Assembly (NCBI GenBank): GCA_016218365.1 | Contig: JACREF010000011.1 | Span: forward strand, 73,094-137,093 | Length of the DNA: 64,000 nucleotides | From: Gammaproteobacteria bacterium | GTDB lineage: Bacteria; Pseudomonadota; Gammaproteobacteria; SZUA-140 | Direction of reading: 5' to 3' | Shown here: one piece after another, positions 38,056 through 48,162 of the stretch | How the letters are laid out: the number at the start of each line of letters is the position of its first letter | How positions within the stretch are numbered: position 1 is the first letter of the stretch | Notes under the pieces: model-generated | What the model saw: only the letters and a program-made list of their open reading frames with translations | What the model was told of the DNA's origin: nothing | Databases searched by the model: none | Program-made: the position numbers and the translations under genes

Positions 38056-38756
38056 GCGAACCCGCACTGGTGGCGCTGCGCGCCGTTACCAAGGTCTATG
38101 GCCGCGGTGCGGCGGCGATGCAGGCCCTGCGAGGCATCGATCTGGTCATTAATGCCGGTGATTTCGTTGCCATGATGGGGCCCAGTGGCTCCGGCAAATC
38201 GACCTGCATGAATATCCTCGGCTGTCTGGACACGCCGACCCGCGGCAGCTATCTGTTCCGCGGTCGCGATGTCAGCGGGATGTCACGTGATCAGCTGGCC
38301 TGGTTACGACGCTTTCATATCGGTTTTGTGTTCCAGGGTTTCAATCTGCTGGCGCGCACCTCGGCACTGGAGAACGTCGAGTTGCCGCTGATCTACCGCG
38401 GTCTGCCGGCGGTGCGGCGTCGGGCGCTGGCGCGTCAGGCGCTGGCCGCTGTCGGACTGACCGACTGGGAGGATCACACCCCGAGCGAGTTGTCCGGTGG
38501 CCAGCAGCAGCGCGTCGCCATTGCCCGGGCCATCGTTACCGAACCTGCTGTGCTGCTGGCCGATGAACCGACCGGCAATCTGGACAGCGAACGCAGCCGC
38601 GAGATCATGGGGTTGCTGACGCAGTTTAATCAGGAGCGCCAGTTGACGGTGATCATGGTCACCCACGAGGCCGAGATGGCGGCCTATGCGCGGCGTATCA
38701 TCCGTTTCAGTGACGGCCTGATCAGCCCGATCCAGGATCATGCGGGGGCACACTGA
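38052..38756 (+). CDS. MacB-type ABC transporter ATP-binding protein
   Basis: The 234-residue ATPase has Walker [11 protein letters not shown]-loop VFQGFNLL, signature [14 protein letters not shown], Walker [15 protein letters not shown] and the switch histidine in VTHEAEM. It belongs to the LolD/MacB/FtsE group. It overlaps the adaptor gene at ATGA and the permease at TGATG, so the three genes are translationally coupled. The ATPase and permease, fused in E. coli MacB, are separate here. Confidence 0.93.
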   Translation: MSEPALVALRAVTKVYGRGAAAMQALRGIDLVINAGDFVAMMGPSGSGKSTCMNILGCLDTPTRGSYLFRGRDVSGMSRDQLAWLRRFHIGFVFQGFNLLARTSALENVELPLIYRGLPAVRRRALARQALAAVGLTDWEDHTPSELSGGQQQRVAIARAIVTEPAVLLADEPTGNLDSERSREIMGLLTQFNQERQLTVIMVTHEAEMAAYARRIIRFSDGLISPIQDHAGAH

Positions 38757-39961
38757 TGTTCTGGAATGCCTGGCTGCTGGCCTTGCGCGCGATCCGGCGC
38801 AATGTGCTGCGTTCGTCGCTGACGATGCTGGGCATTGTCATTGGTGTGGCCGCGGTGATCACCATGGTCAATCTCGGCCAGGGGGCGACGGCCCAGGTCA
38901 CGGCGCAGATCGCCAGCCTCGGTAGCAACCTGCTGATCCTGCGCCCCGGCCAGCGCTTCGGGCCGGGTCAGCGTAATACCGCGCCGCCGTTCAGGATCGA
39001 TGACGCGACCGCAGTGGCAACCCAGATTGGTTCGTTGGCCGCCGCCGCGCCCACCGCCGCCCAGCAAACCATCGCGGTCTATGGCAATGAGAACTGGTCG
39101 ACCAGTGTGACCGGCACCACGCCGGAGTATTTTCAGGTACGGAACTGGGCAGCGGCCAGCGGGCGGACCTTCACCGCCAGCGAGTTGCGGGCCGGCAAGG
39201 CGGTGTGTCTGATCGGCGCCACGCTGGTCCGGGAGCTGTATCGTGGGCAGGATCCACTCGACAGCGCATTGCGCCTGAAGAAAGTGTCATGCCAGGTGAT
39301 CGGTGTGCTGGCCGCCAAGGGCCAGAGTGCGATGGGCAGCGATCAGGATGATGTTGTCATCATGCCGCTGCGCACCTTCTGGCGCCGCATCGCCGGCAAT
39401 CAGGATGTCAACCTGATCCATGTCTCGGCACGTGATGGCGTGGCGACGCAGCAGGTCAAGCGTGATATCGAACTGCTGATGCGTGAACGGCGTCATATCT
39501 CGCCGGCTGAGGACGACAACTTTTCGGTGATGGACATGCAGGAGATCGCCGCCACGCTGGCGGACACCACCAAGATCCTGACCATGCTGCTAGGCACGGT
39601 CGCTGCGGTCAGTCTGCTGGTCGGCGGTATCGGCATCATGAACATCATGCTGGTGTCGGTGACCGAGCGCACCCGCGAGATCGGCATCCGGCTGGCGATC
39701 GGTGCCCTGGAGCGCGAGGTCATGATGCAGTTTCTGGTCGAGGCCGTGGTGTTGTCGTCGCTGGGTGGTGTGGTCGGCGTGGTGCTGGCGCTGGCGGCGA
39801 CCTTTGGCCTGTCCGGCGTGCTCGGTGTGCCGTTTGTATTCAGCGGCGGGATCGTGGTGATCGCCGTGGTGTTTGCCGCGGCTGTCGGGGTGGTGTTCGG
39901 CTATTTTCCGGCCTTGACCGCGGCGCGGCTCAATCCGATCGAGGCCTTGCGCCATGAGTGA
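38756..39961 (+). CDS. MacB-type ABC transporter permease
   Basis: The 401-residue protein has an N-terminal membrane helix (SSLTMLGIVIGVAAVITMVNLGQGA), a large periplasmic MacB_PCD domain, and three C-terminal FtsX-type helices with the conserved VSVTERTREIGIRLAIGALEREVMMQFLVEAV. It probably drives mechanotransmission, pushing periplasmic substrates out through a TolC-like channel with the upstream adaptor. Candidate substrates include macrolides, peptides or lipids; the sequence does not decide. Confidence 0.93.
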   Translation: MFWNAWLLALRAIRRNVLRSSLTMLGIVIGVAAVITMVNLGQGATAQVTAQIASLGSNLLILRPGQRFGPGQRNTAPPFRIDDATAVATQIGSLAAAAPTAAQQTIAVYGNENWSTSVTGTTPEYFQVRNWAAASGRTFTASELRAGKAVCLIGATLVRELYRGQDPLDSALRLKKVSCQVIGVLAAKGQSAMGSDQDDVVIMPLRTFWRRIAGNQDVNLIHVSARDGVATQQVKRDIELLMRERRHISPAEDDNFSVMDMQEIAATLADTTKILTMLLGTVAAVSLLVGGIGIMNIMLVSVTERTREIGIRLAIGALEREVMMQFLVEAVVLSSLGGVVGVVLALAATFGLSGVLGVPFVFSGGIVVIAVVFAAAVGVVFGYFPALTAARLNPIEALRHE

Positions 39962-39994
39962 TGCTATGCTGGCCGCATTTATTGAGAAGCGATA

Positions 39995-41047
39995 ATGTCT
40001 ACCAGTCTGTTTCTGTACTGCCGCCCCGGCTTCGAGGGGGAATGCGCCGCCGAGATCCAGCAGCGCGCCCAATATCAGGGTAGCGACGGTTATTGCCGCG
40101 CCAAGCCCGATTCCGGATATGTGGTGTTTGTTCCCCACGACGTCACGCAGCTCAGGAGGTTGACGTTGTCAGTGCGACTCACGGACCTGGTCTTCGCGCG
40201 CCAGTGGTTCGAGCTGATCGAGCTGTGCAAGGACCTGGCGGTCGATGACCGGGTAGCCGGGTTGATGCAGGCCATTGCCACGGCGCAGGTGACGATCGCC
40301 GAGCTGTTGATCGATACGCCCGATACCAACGAGGCCAAGGAGCTGCAGCCCTTGTGCCGGGCCTTGCAGCGTCCGCTGTCCACGGCGCTGGAGCGGGCCG
40401 GGATGCTCGATGCGGCCGGCTGGCGGCTGCACGTCTGCTTCATCGCCACCCATGTCGCCTACGTCGGGATCTCACCGCTGGCTGCCAGCAGTCCGTGGGC
40501 GATGGGCATCCGGCGGCTGAAGTTTCCGGCCGGCGCACCGAGCCGCTCGACGCTGAAGCTCGAGGAGGCGCTGCTGACCCTGCTCAGCGACGATGAACGG
40601 CAGCGGCTGCTGCGCAGCAACCAGACCGCGGTGGACCTCGGGGCGGCGCCCGGCGGCTGGACCTGGCAGCTGGTCAGGCGCGGGCTGCATGTCACGGCCG
40701 TCGACAACGGGGCGCTGGCTCCGGCCTTGCTGGCCTCGGGACAGGTCGAGCATCTGCGTGCCGACGGTTTTCATTATCGCCCGGCATCCCCCGTCGACTG
40801 GATGGTCTGCGACATGGTCGAGCAGCCGGCGCGCATCGCCGAGCTGGTGGTGCGCTGGATCACCCAGCGCTGGTGCCGGCATACCGTCTTCAACCTGAAA
40901 CTGCCGATGAAAAAACGCTATGCCGAGGTGCAGCAGTGCCGGCAGCAGATCGAGGATGGCCTGCGGGACACCGACTACCGCTTGCGCTGCAAACAGCTGT
41001 ACCATGATCGCGAAGAGGTGACCTGTTATCTGGGGCTGCGCGAGTGA
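39995..41047 (+). CDS. rlmM: 23S rRNA C2498 2'-O-ribose methyltransferase RlmM
   Basis: The 350-residue product has an N-terminal THUMP-like region (LFLYCRPGFEGECAAEIQ) and a C-terminal Rossmann methyltransferase with SAM motif AVDLGAAPGGWTWQL, VDWMVCDMVEQP and FNLKLPMKKRY, all as in RlmM (366 residues in E. coli). It is conserved in gammaproteobacteria and here stands as a single gene. Confidence 0.95.
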   Translation: MSTSLFLYCRPGFEGECAAEIQQRAQYQGSDGYCRAKPDSGYVVFVPHDVTQLRRLTLSVRLTDLVFARQWFELIELCKDLAVDDRVAGLMQAIATAQVTIAELLIDTPDTNEAKELQPLCRALQRPLSTALERAGMLDAAGWRLHVCFIATHVAYVGISPLAASSPWAMGIRRLKFPAGAPSRSTLKLEEALLTLLSDDERQRLLRSNQTAVDLGAAPGGWTWQLVRRGLHVTAVDNGALAPALLASGQVEHLRADGFHYRPASPVDWMVCDMVEQPARIAELVVRWITQRWCRHTVFNLKLPMKKRYAEVQQCRQQIEDGLRDTDYRLRCKQLYHDREEVTCYLGLRE

Positions 41048-41346
41048 CCAGGCCTGGTCCTGTCGGACAGTTGGGTGGGCCACGGCAGGGGGTGCCCTCA
41101 ATGATCTATGAATATGTCAATTATTTGGCTTATAATGGAGGCCTGTCCGCCCGTTGATATTCAACCCTGTGTGGGGCGGGTCAGGGGTTCCAGCCCGGGT
41201 CAAGGGCTGATTCCTGCAACATTTATGAACAAGTGCAAGAGATTGGCACCGTAATTGCTGTTATTATGATGTGGTGTGTCCCGGCTGGCGGTGTTGCCAT
41301 GGCCAGGCCCCCGGGAAACCGACCGATCGGTCAAAGGAGTTCGACA
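41048..41346. other. Intergenic region before rsd
   Basis: About 300 bases with no convincing gene. A TATAAT at about 41132-41137 within a short AT-rich stretch could be a -10 element for rsd, without a clear -35. Short GC palindromes occur (GGGGCGGG and GTTCCAGCCCGGG region), but no T-run terminator is seen. Confidence 0.4.
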
Positions 41347-41796
41347 ATGAATCAGGTATCCGCCGCAGACCGTCGCGCCGAGTCGCAAGGGCTGATCGAC
41401 AAGCTGGTCCGTGAACGCACGGCGATGTTGTCGCTGTACGGGGACCTGGCCGCCCATCATCCATATACCGAGATTACTTCGGTCTCTGATCTGCTGGAGC
41501 GTTTCTGTGAGGCCCTGATCGACTATACTGCCGACGCCCATTTCCGGCTGTACCGCTTCATCGACGAGGGGCGCGAGCGTCGCAAGGAGGTCATGGACGT
41601 GGCCAACAAGGTCTATGGCCGGATCGCCGCGACCACCCAGTCGATCCTTGATTTCAATGACCGCTATGACGAATCAGCCCATGCGCTGAATATCGATCGG
41701 CTGGATGAGGACCTGTCCCGGCTCGGCGAGGAACTGGCCGAGCGCATCGAACTCGAGGACCAGGTCATCCGGGCCATGAGCCGCAAGAAGCACTAA
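41347..41796 (+). CDS. rsd: Rsd/AlgQ family anti-sigma-70 factor
   Basis: Rsd binds free sigma-70 and shifts RNA polymerase toward alternative sigma factors. The 149-residue, all-helical product has the family core: RTAMLSLYGDLAA, LLERFCEALIDYTADAHFRLYRFI and ATTQSILDFNDRYD. The start at ATG 41347 has AAGGAG eight bases upstream; the longer frame from 41233 is not supported. It stands alone ahead of fabA. Confidence 0.88.
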   Translation: MNQVSAADRRAESQGLIDKLVRERTAMLSLYGDLAAHHPYTEITSVSDLLERFCEALIDYTADAHFRLYRFIDEGRERRKEVMDVANKVYGRIAATTQSILDFNDRYDESAHALNIDRLDEDLSRLGEELAERIELEDQVIRAMSRKKH

Positions 41797-42022
41797 TCCT
41801 CTCGATATCTCCCGCACACATTGCCACTGGCTTGGCCGCTACAACCGGTCCTTGTCAGCATATCCCAGTGGCAGACTCAGTCTACCCCGATTGTTGTCGA
41901 GTTTCCTGCGCCTGCTGCATATGATCCAGGGAATTAGAAAAGTTGCGGACAATGTATTAACATAGCAGCCTGTTTTGCCAGACCACCCGCAGACAGGGAT
42001 CGCTCGGGTCTGAGGTAACACT

Positions 42023-42571
42023 ATGACCCTGGCCAGTGCTGCGACAGATGGAAACCTAATGAGAAAAAACAGCTTCTCGCGTGATGAATTGCTTGAGTGT
42101 GGACATGGCCGGATGTTTGGGCCGGGCAACGCCCAGTTACCGTTGCCACCGATGCTGATGTTTGATCGCATCGCCCATATCAGCGATAGCGGCGGCCGTC
42201 ATGGCAAGGGCGAGATCATTGCCGAGCTCGATATCCGGCCCGATCTGTGGTTCTTTGGCTGTCATTTCGAGAATGATCCGGTGATGCCGGGTTGTCTGGG
42301 GCTGGATGCCATGTGGCAGCTGATTGGCTTCCATCTCGGCTGGATGGGTGGGCCGGGGCGCGGCCGCGCGCTCGGTTGTGGCGAGGTGAAATTCACCGGT
42401 CAGGTGACGCCGGACAAGAAGCTGGTCCGTTATCATATCGATCTGAAGCGGGTCATCATGCGCAAACTGTTCATGGGCATCGGTGATGCCCGCCTCGAAG
42501 TGGACGGTCAGACCATCTATACCGCAGCTGAGTTGCGGGTCGGGCTGTTCACATCGACGGATGGTTTTTGA
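42023..42571 (+). CDS. fabA: 3-hydroxydecanoyl-ACP dehydratase/isomerase FabA
   Basis: Dehydrates 3-hydroxydecanoyl-ACP and isomerises trans-2 to cis-3-decenoyl-ACP, the branch to unsaturated fatty acids. The hot-dog fold has the active His and Asp in [23 protein letters not shown], and [14 protein letters not shown] 42023 has a good GAGGT upstream; ATG 42059 ([12 protein letters not shown]) aligns better with the E. coli N-terminus and would give 170 residues, so the start is open. fabB follows 13 bases later. Confidence 0.96.
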   Translation: MTLASAATDGNLMRKNSFSRDELLECGHGRMFGPGNAQLPLPPMLMFDRIAHISDSGGRHGKGEIIAELDIRPDLWFFGCHFENDPVMPGCLGLDAMWQLIGFHLGWMGGPGRGRALGCGEVKFTGQVTPDKKLVRYHIDLKRVIMRKLFMGIGDARLEVDGQTIYTAAELRVGLFTSTDGF

Positions 42572-42584
42572 GAGGGCCGCTGTG

Positions 42585-43802
42585 ATGCGTCGTGTCGTAA
42601 TAACCGGTGTCGGCATCGTCTCCAGCATCGGCAACAATGCCGGGGAGGTCACGACCTCCTTGCGTGATGGCCGGTCCGGCATCGAGTTCTGCGAGGAGTA
42701 TGCCCGTCTCGGTTTCCGTTCCCATGTCCACGGGCCGATCCGCATCGACACCGCCGCGCTGATCGACCGCAAGCTGCTGCGTTTCATGGGCGACGCCGCG
42801 GCCTATTGCTATCTGGCAATGCGTGAGGCCATTGAGGATGCCGGTCTCACCGGGCAGCAGGTCTCCGATCCGCGTACCGGGCTGATTGCCGGCTCCGGCG
42901 GGGCGTCGAACAAGAATTTTCTGCAGGCAGTAGAGATACTGCGCGACAAGGGCGCCAAGCGCGTCGGCCCGTACATGGTGCCGCGGACCATGGGCAGCAC
43001 GGTGTCGGCAAACCTGTGCACCGCCTACGGCATCAAGGGCATCAATTATTCGATCAGCTCCGCCTGTTCGACCAGCGCCCATTGCATCGGCAACGCGGTG
43101 GAACAGATCCAGTTCGGCAAACAGGACGTCATGTTTGCCGGCGGTGGTGAAGAGGTCGACTGGACGATGACGATGCTGTTTGACGGCATGGGCGCCTTGT
43201 CGTCGGCCTATAACGACCGTCCGGCGGTGGCCTCGCGGGCCTATGATGCCAAGCGTGACGGCTTTGTCATCTCCGGCGGCGGCGGCATCGTGGTGCTCGA
43301 GGAGCTGGAGCATGCGCAGGCGCGCGGCGCCAGGATCTATGGCGAGGTCGTCGGCTATGGCGCCAACTCCGATGGTCACGACATGGTGCAGCCGTCCGGC
43401 GAGGGCGCGGTCCGCTGCATGCGCCAGGCGCTGGCGACGGTCCGGCAGCCGATCGATTACATCAACACCCACGGCACCAGCACACCGATCGGTGACGTCA
43501 AGGAGGTCGAGGCCTTGCGTGAGGTGTTTGGCGCCCGGGTGCCGCCGTTCTCGTCGACCAAGTCCTTGACCGGTCACGCGCTCGGTGGCGCCGGTGTCAA
43601 TGAGACGATCTATTCGCTGCTGATGATGGAGCACGATTTCATTGCGGCCTCGGCCCATGTCGAGACGCCGGACCCGGCGGTCGAGGGCCTGCCGCTGGTC
43701 CGGACGCGGCGCGACGCGGCCGGTCTGCAGTGCGTGATGTCGAACAGCTTTGGGTTTGGCGGCACCAATGCAACACTGGTGTTTGCCAAGTTTGGTGGAT
43801 AA
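42585..43802 (+). CDS. fabB: Beta-ketoacyl-ACP synthase I
   Basis: Elongates cis-3-decenoyl-ACP, working with FabA in anaerobic-type unsaturated fatty acid synthesis. The 405-residue condensing enzyme has the active-site cysteine in [15 protein letters not shown], histidines in [11 protein letters not shown] and [10 protein letters not shown], and the glycine-rich end [17 protein letters not shown] 42585 gives the usual [14 protein letters not shown] start. Directly behind fabA, as in pseudomonads. Confidence 0.96.
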   Translation: MRRVVITGVGIVSSIGNNAGEVTTSLRDGRSGIEFCEEYARLGFRSHVHGPIRIDTAALIDRKLLRFMGDAAAYCYLAMREAIEDAGLTGQQVSDPRTGLIAGSGGASNKNFLQAVEILRDKGAKRVGPYMVPRTMGSTVSANLCTAYGIKGINYSISSACSTSAHCIGNAVEQIQFGKQDVMFAGGGEEVDWTMTMLFDGMGALSSAYNDRPAVASRAYDAKRDGFVISGGGGIVVLEELEHAQARGARIYGEVVGYGANSDGHDMVQPSGEGAVRCMRQALATVRQPIDYINTHGTSTPIGDVKEVEALREVFGARVPPFSSTKSLTGHALGGAGVNETIYSLLMMEHDFIAASAHVETPDPAVEGLPLVRTRRDAAGLQCVMSNSFGFGGTNATLVFAKFGG

Positions 43803-44042
43803 TCACGCGGCGCGCCGGCGCTGTCGTACTATCCGCACGATCTTCCACGCGATCAGCAGCAGCGGCGCGGCATGCAGCAACAGGTCGACGATGTCGGCGG
43901 TCTGGTTCAGCTCGCCGCTGCCGAGCAGCTTCAACTGCTGCCACAGATGGGGTTCAGGGAAGAACGGCGCCAGGATCAATACGCTGCAGAGCAGCGTCAG
44001 CCACAGCAACGAGATCGAATCCAGCCACTTCATGATGTCCAT
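43803..44042 (-). CDS. Small two-helix membrane protein
   Basis: The 79-residue product has two hydrophobic helices (LLWLTLLCSVLILAPFF and DLLLHAAPLLLIAWKIV) with PEPHLWQQLKLL between them. Similar short proteins are common in proteobacteria and often labelled 'RND transporter' without evidence. GGGGG precedes ATG 44042. It converges on fabB, the stop codons being adjacent. Confidence 0.72.
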   Translation of the reverse strand: MDIMKWLDSISLLWLTLLCSVLILAPFFPEPHLWQQLKLLGSGELNQTADIVDLLLHAAPLLLIAWKIVRIVRQRRRAA

Positions 44043-44117
44043 GCCCCCGGGTTGGTCGCAGTCAACGGCGCGGCGTTATTGTGCCACAAATCACCTGTTG
44101 TCACACCGGGCCGGGGC

Positions 44118-44846
44118 ATGAGCCTGCTGGCCGATGAAGCCGTGGACATCGAGTACAGCGTCCGGGTATCGCCGCGCGCCCGGCGCTTGTTGCTGAAGGT
44201 CAGCCGGCGTGGTGAGGTCGAGGTGGTGCTGCCACGCGGTGTCGCGCGACGTGAGGCGGCGGCGTTTGTCGCGGCCCACCGCGCCTGGGTCATCGAGCAG
44301 CGTCAGTATTATCTGCAGCAGCATGGTCCTGCTGCATCGGCAGCACGCCCACCCACTATCGAGTTTGCCGCCACCGCGCAGTGCTGGCGCATCGACTATC
44401 GCGCCTCGCCGCGCGGCCGTGTGGTTGCGACGCTGCAGGATCAGCAGCCGGCATTGCTTGTTTATGCGGCTGATGATGCCGCGGTGGGCCGGACGCTACA
44501 ACGCTGGCTGCAGGGCCAGGCACGCCATCATCTGCTACCGTGGTTGCAGCAGGTCAGTCAGGAAACGGGTTTGCGCTATCGCAGCGCAACAGTGCGCGGC
44601 CAGAAGACGCGCTGGGGCAGTTGCACGCGTGACGGTGACATCAGCCTGAACCGCAGCCTGCTGTTTCTGGCGCCGGAGCTAGTGCATTACCTGTTCATCC
44701 ATGAGCTATGCCACACCCGCGTCATGAGTCATTCGGCGCGCTACTGGCGCGAGGTGGCACGGTTTGCACCGGATTACCGTGACCGTGAGCGGGCGTTGCA
44801 CCATGCGGTGGACCAGGTGCCGCTGTGGGCCAGCAGCGGCAGCTGA
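44118..44846 (+). CDS. YgjP-like (DUF45) metal-dependent hydrolase
   Basis: The 242-residue product has the zinc-protease-like motif FIHELCHTRVMSHS (HExxH) and, ahead of it, the family's GQKTRWGSCTRDGDISLN, as in YgjP/SprT-like proteins; the N-terminal half contains RARRLLLKVSRRGEVEVVLPRG. The substrate is unknown. The frame is open far upstream, but ATG 44118 with GGGGC upstream gives the family's usual length and does not overlap the small membrane gene. Confidence 0.85.
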   Translation: MSLLADEAVDIEYSVRVSPRARRLLLKVSRRGEVEVVLPRGVARREAAAFVAAHRAWVIEQRQYYLQQHGPAASAARPPTIEFAATAQCWRIDYRASPRGRVVATLQDQQPALLVYAADDAAVGRTLQRWLQGQARHHLLPWLQQVSQETGLRYRSATVRGQKTRWGSCTRDGDISLNRSLLFLAPELVHYLFIHELCHTRVMSHSARYWREVARFAPDYRDRERALHHAVDQVPLWASSGS

Positions 44847-44891
44847 GCGCAGCTGCAGGTCGCAACGCTGATGTGCTCTCTGCCGTGGCCC

Positions 44892-45110
44892 CGTTCGCCC
44901 TGAGTAGCGGCGATGACCGCGTATCGAAGGACGCCTACTCACCACGAACGGCATATGTTAGGGCCTGCCCTGAGTAGCGGCGCAGCCGCATACCGAAGGA
45001 CGCCTGCTCACCACGAACGGTCCTTCGGCCTCCGATCACCGCGGTACTCTGCGTCTACTCACCACCGCCTCCGTTCGCCCTGAGTAGCGGCGACAGCCGC
45101 GTATCGAAGG
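44892..45110. repeat. REP-like repeat block 2
   Basis: At least three copies of CGTTCGCCCTGAGTAGCGGCG...CGCGTATCGAAGG, with interleaved CTCACCACGAACGG pieces, the same unit as blocks 1 and 3. It fills most of the 370-base gap between the hydrolase and phosphorylase genes. Confidence 0.8.
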
Positions 45111-45215
45111 GGTAGACCCGTGACAATATGATTGAACACGCGCAATATACCATCAGCCAGGGTCGGCCGGAGATCCGCGACCGGCGTTGTCAACCTGATC
45201 ATCAGGGGCCATTCG

Positions 45216-46913
45216 ATGCTTGAAGATTTCATCCATGAACCGCGCGTCGCCTATTTCTCGATGGAGATCGCGCTGCGCAATGACATCCCCACCTACAGCG
45301 GCGGTCTCGGTGTGCTGGCCGGCGATACCTTGCGCTCGGCGGCGGACCTTGAGTTGCCGATGGTGGCGGTCACGCTGGTCAGCCGCATGGGCTATTTTCG
45401 TCAGCAGCTCGATGGGCAGGGTCACCAGCTTGAGGCACCCGATCCATGGGATCCGGCCAGCGCGGCATCCGCGCTCGATGCGATGATCGCCGTCGTCATC
45501 GACGGCCGGCCGGTATGGATCCGCGGCTGGCTGTATATCATGACCGGTTACCAGAACGGCCGGCAGCCGGTGATCCTGCTTGATACCGACCTGGATCACA
45601 ACAGCAGCGATGATCGCCAGCTGACGCATTATCTGTACGGCGGCGACATCAGCTACCGGCTGAAGCAGGAGATCGTGCTCGGTATCGGCGGGGTGCGGCT
45701 GTTGCAGGCGCTGGGTTTCAACATCCGGCAATATCATATGAACGAGGGCCACTCGGCGCTGCTGGCAGTCGAGCTGTTGCGGCGTTTCTCCTTTGCTAAA
45801 GAGGACCTGCGGCCCGGTGAGCCCTTGTATGACATGCCGCGCATCCGCGAGATGTGCAATTTCACCACCCATACCCCGGTCGAGGCCGGCCAGGATCGCT
45901 TCCCGTATCCGCTGCTGCAACGGGTGCTGCAGGATGGCATCGATATGGCGACGCTGAAGCATTTGGCTGGCGACGATGATCTGAACATGACGCGGCTGGC
46001 GCTGAACCTCAGTGATTTCGTCAACGGCGTCGCCAAGCGCCATGCCGAGCTGTCGCGGACGCTGTTTCCCGGTTATCAGGTGCATGCAATCACCAACGGC
46101 GTGCATCCGCAGACCTGGGTCTGCCCGAGTTTTGCCGCGCTGTATGACCGCTTCCTGCACGGCTGGCGCCATGAGCCGGAGCTGCTGATGCGTGCCGAGT
46201 GTTGCATCCCGGATGACGACGTGTTGCAGGCCCATGTGCTGGCGAAGCAGGCCTTGATCGCCCGGGTCAGGGCGCTGACCTCGGTGGAGCTCGATCCGCA
46301 GTTGCCGATCCTGGGCTTTGCCCGGCGCATGACGGCCTACAAACGTGCCGACCTGTTGTTTCATGACCTCGAGCGGCTGGCCGCCATTGCGCAACAGCAG
46401 CCGTTGCAGATCGTGCTGGCCGGCAAGGCCCATCCACAGGATGGCGGCGGCAAGAAGATGATCGAGATACTGCATGCGGCGATACGGACACTGCGTGGCC
46501 GTATCACCATCGCCTATCTGCCGAACTATGACATGGAGATCGCGCTGGCGATGGTGTCCGGTGCCGACCTGTGGCTGAACACACCGCTGCGGCCACTTGA
46601 GGCCTCCGGTACCAGCGGCATGAAGGCCGCCTTCAACGGTGTGCCCAGCCTCAGCGTGCTCGATGGCTGGTGGATCGAAGGCTGTATCGAGGGCATCACC
46701 GGCTGGGCCATCGGCAGTAGTACCAGTGAATCGGCCAATGGCAATGATGCGCTGTCCCTGTACGACAAGCTCGAACATGTGGTGCTGCCGCTGTATTACC
46801 ACAATCGCAGCAAGTGGTTGATGGTCATGAAGGGCGCGATCAGCAAGAATGCCTCGTTCTTCAACAGTCACCGCATGATGCGGCGCTATGCCACCGAGGC
46901 CTATATCCGCTAG
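45216..46913 (+). CDS. Short-type alpha-glucan phosphorylase (GT35)
   Basis: Phosphorolyses alpha-1,4-glucans to glucose-1-phosphate. The 565-residue protein belongs to the short branch of the family: [35 protein letters not shown] at the start, [29 protein letters not shown], and the PLP-lysine region [25 protein letters not shown] (Lys near residue 470). E. coli GlgP is about 815 residues. No other glycogen gene lies nearby. ATG 45216 is chosen over 45132 since family similarity starts there. Confidence 0.9.
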   Translation: MLEDFIHEPRVAYFSMEIALRNDIPTYSGGLGVLAGDTLRSAADLELPMVAVTLVSRMGYFRQQLDGQGHQLEAPDPWDPASAASALDAMIAVVIDGRPVWIRGWLYIMTGYQNGRQPVILLDTDLDHNSSDDRQLTHYLYGGDISYRLKQEIVLGIGGVRLLQALGFNIRQYHMNEGHSALLAVELLRRFSFAKEDLRPGEPLYDMPRIREMCNFTTHTPVEAGQDRFPYPLLQRVLQDGIDMATLKHLAGDDDLNMTRLALNLSDFVNGVAKRHAELSRTLFPGYQVHAITNGVHPQTWVCPSFAALYDRFLHGWRHEPELLMRAECCIPDDDVLQAHVLAKQALIARVRALTSVELDPQLPILGFARRMTAYKRADLLFHDLERLAAIAQQQPLQIVLAGKAHPQDGGGKKMIEILHAAIRTLRGRITIAYLPNYDMEIALAMVSGADLWLNTPLRPLEASGTSGMKAAFNGVPSLSVLDGWWIEGCIEGITGWAIGSSTSESANGNDALSLYDKLEHVVLPLYYHNRSKWLMVMKGAISKNASFFNSHRMMRRYATEAYIR

Positions 46914-46987
46914 AATGCAGCCATGATCTTGGTCGCGTGGACATATGCCGGCGCGTAATCTGACGACATAAATAATGGAGTGCAGCA

Positions 46988-48049
46988 ATGAAACTGTTTG
47001 AACCCGTGACCGTCGGCAACATCACGCTCGGCAACCGCATCGTCATGGCGCCGATGACGCGCTGCCGTGCCACCGGCAATGTCCCGAATGAACTGCATGT
47101 CCAGTATTACGGTCAGCGCGCCGACGCCGGTCTGCTGATCACCGAGGGCACCTCGCCGTCGCCCAATGGCCTGGGGTATGCGCGTATCCCCGGACTTTAT
47201 AATCAGCAACAGGTGGCGGGCTGGCGCAAGGTGACCCGGGCCGTGCATGACCGCAAGGGCAGGATCTTCCTGCAGATCATGCACACCGGCCGGGTGTCGC
47301 ATCCGGCCAATATGCCGGAGGGCGCGCGGATGCTGGCGCCGTCGGCGATCAAGATCTCCGGCCAGATGTGGACCGACCGTCAAGGGATGCAGGATCACCC
47401 TGTCGCGCAGGCGATGACCGAGGCCGACATCCGCAGCACGATCGCCGAATATGCCAGCTGCGCCGAGCTGGCGATCGAGGCTGGTTTTGATGGCGTCGAG
47501 CTGCATGGCGCCAACGGTTATCTGATCGAACAGTTTTTAAATCCACTCGCCAATCAGCGCAGCGATGGTTATGGTGGTGCCGCCGCGGGCCGGATGCGCT
47601 TTGCACTGGAAGTCACCAAGGCCGTCGTCGACCGCATCGGTGGTGAACGCACCGGCATCCGTGTGTCACCGTATGGCGTGTTCAATGACACTGGGGCCTT
47701 TGATGGTATCGACGAGTTTTATGCCGAACTGAGCCACACGCTGGCGGCGCTCAAGCTGGCCTATATCCATGTCGTCGATCACAGTGCAATGGGTGCGCCA
47801 GCGGTCAGCCCGCAGGTCAAACAGCTGATCAGGACAAACTTTACCGGCGCCTATATCCTGTCCGGCGGCTATGATGGCGAGCGCGCCGAGCACGATCTGC
47901 AGGCCGGCCGTGGTGATCTGGTCGCCTTCGGCCGGCCGTTCATCTCCAATCCGGATCTGGTCAACAAGCTGCGCAACCATGCCGCACTGACGCCACCGAA
48001 CGCCGACACGTTTTATACGCCGGGGCCGGCGGGTTATACCGATTATTGA
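46988..48049 (+). CDS. Old yellow enzyme family NADH:flavin oxidoreductase
   Basis: FMN-dependent ene-reductase similar to NemA, reducing activated alkenes, nitro compounds or electrophiles. The 353-residue TIM barrel has NRIVMAPMTRCRA, FLQIMHTGRVSHPAN, the substrate-binding HGANGYLIEQFLNPLANQRSDGYGG, and the FMN-phosphate part LVAFGRPFISNPDLV. GGAG lies eight bases before the ATG. It stands between the phosphorylase and the metal-efflux region. Confidence 0.92.
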   Translation: MKLFEPVTVGNITLGNRIVMAPMTRCRATGNVPNELHVQYYGQRADAGLLITEGTSPSPNGLGYARIPGLYNQQQVAGWRKVTRAVHDRKGRIFLQIMHTGRVSHPANMPEGARMLAPSAIKISGQMWTDRQGMQDHPVAQAMTEADIRSTIAEYASCAELAIEAGFDGVELHGANGYLIEQFLNPLANQRSDGYGGAAAGRMRFALEVTKAVVDRIGGERTGIRVSPYGVFNDTGAFDGIDEFYAELSHTLAALKLAYIHVVDHSAMGAPAVSPQVKQLIRTNFTGAYILSGGYDGERAEHDLQAGRGDLVAFGRPFISNPDLVNKLRNHAALTPPNADTFYTPGPAGYTDY

Positions 48050-48162
48050 ATGGTGACGGTGGCCGCCGTCACCGGAGCGCCTGCAGCAGGGAAGATGCTG
48101 CGTTGGGGTATGACAGACCGGCAATGTGATGTCCTTTTGTTTGGATCAGAAAGGGATCAATC

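Noticed and set aside
41101-41157. 18-codon frame ahead of rsd
   Set aside because: No ribosome site and nothing to show it is translated.
45153-46988. 611-residue minus-strand open frame over the phosphorylase
   Set aside because: Antisense shadow; the plus-strand phosphorylase has full family motifs.
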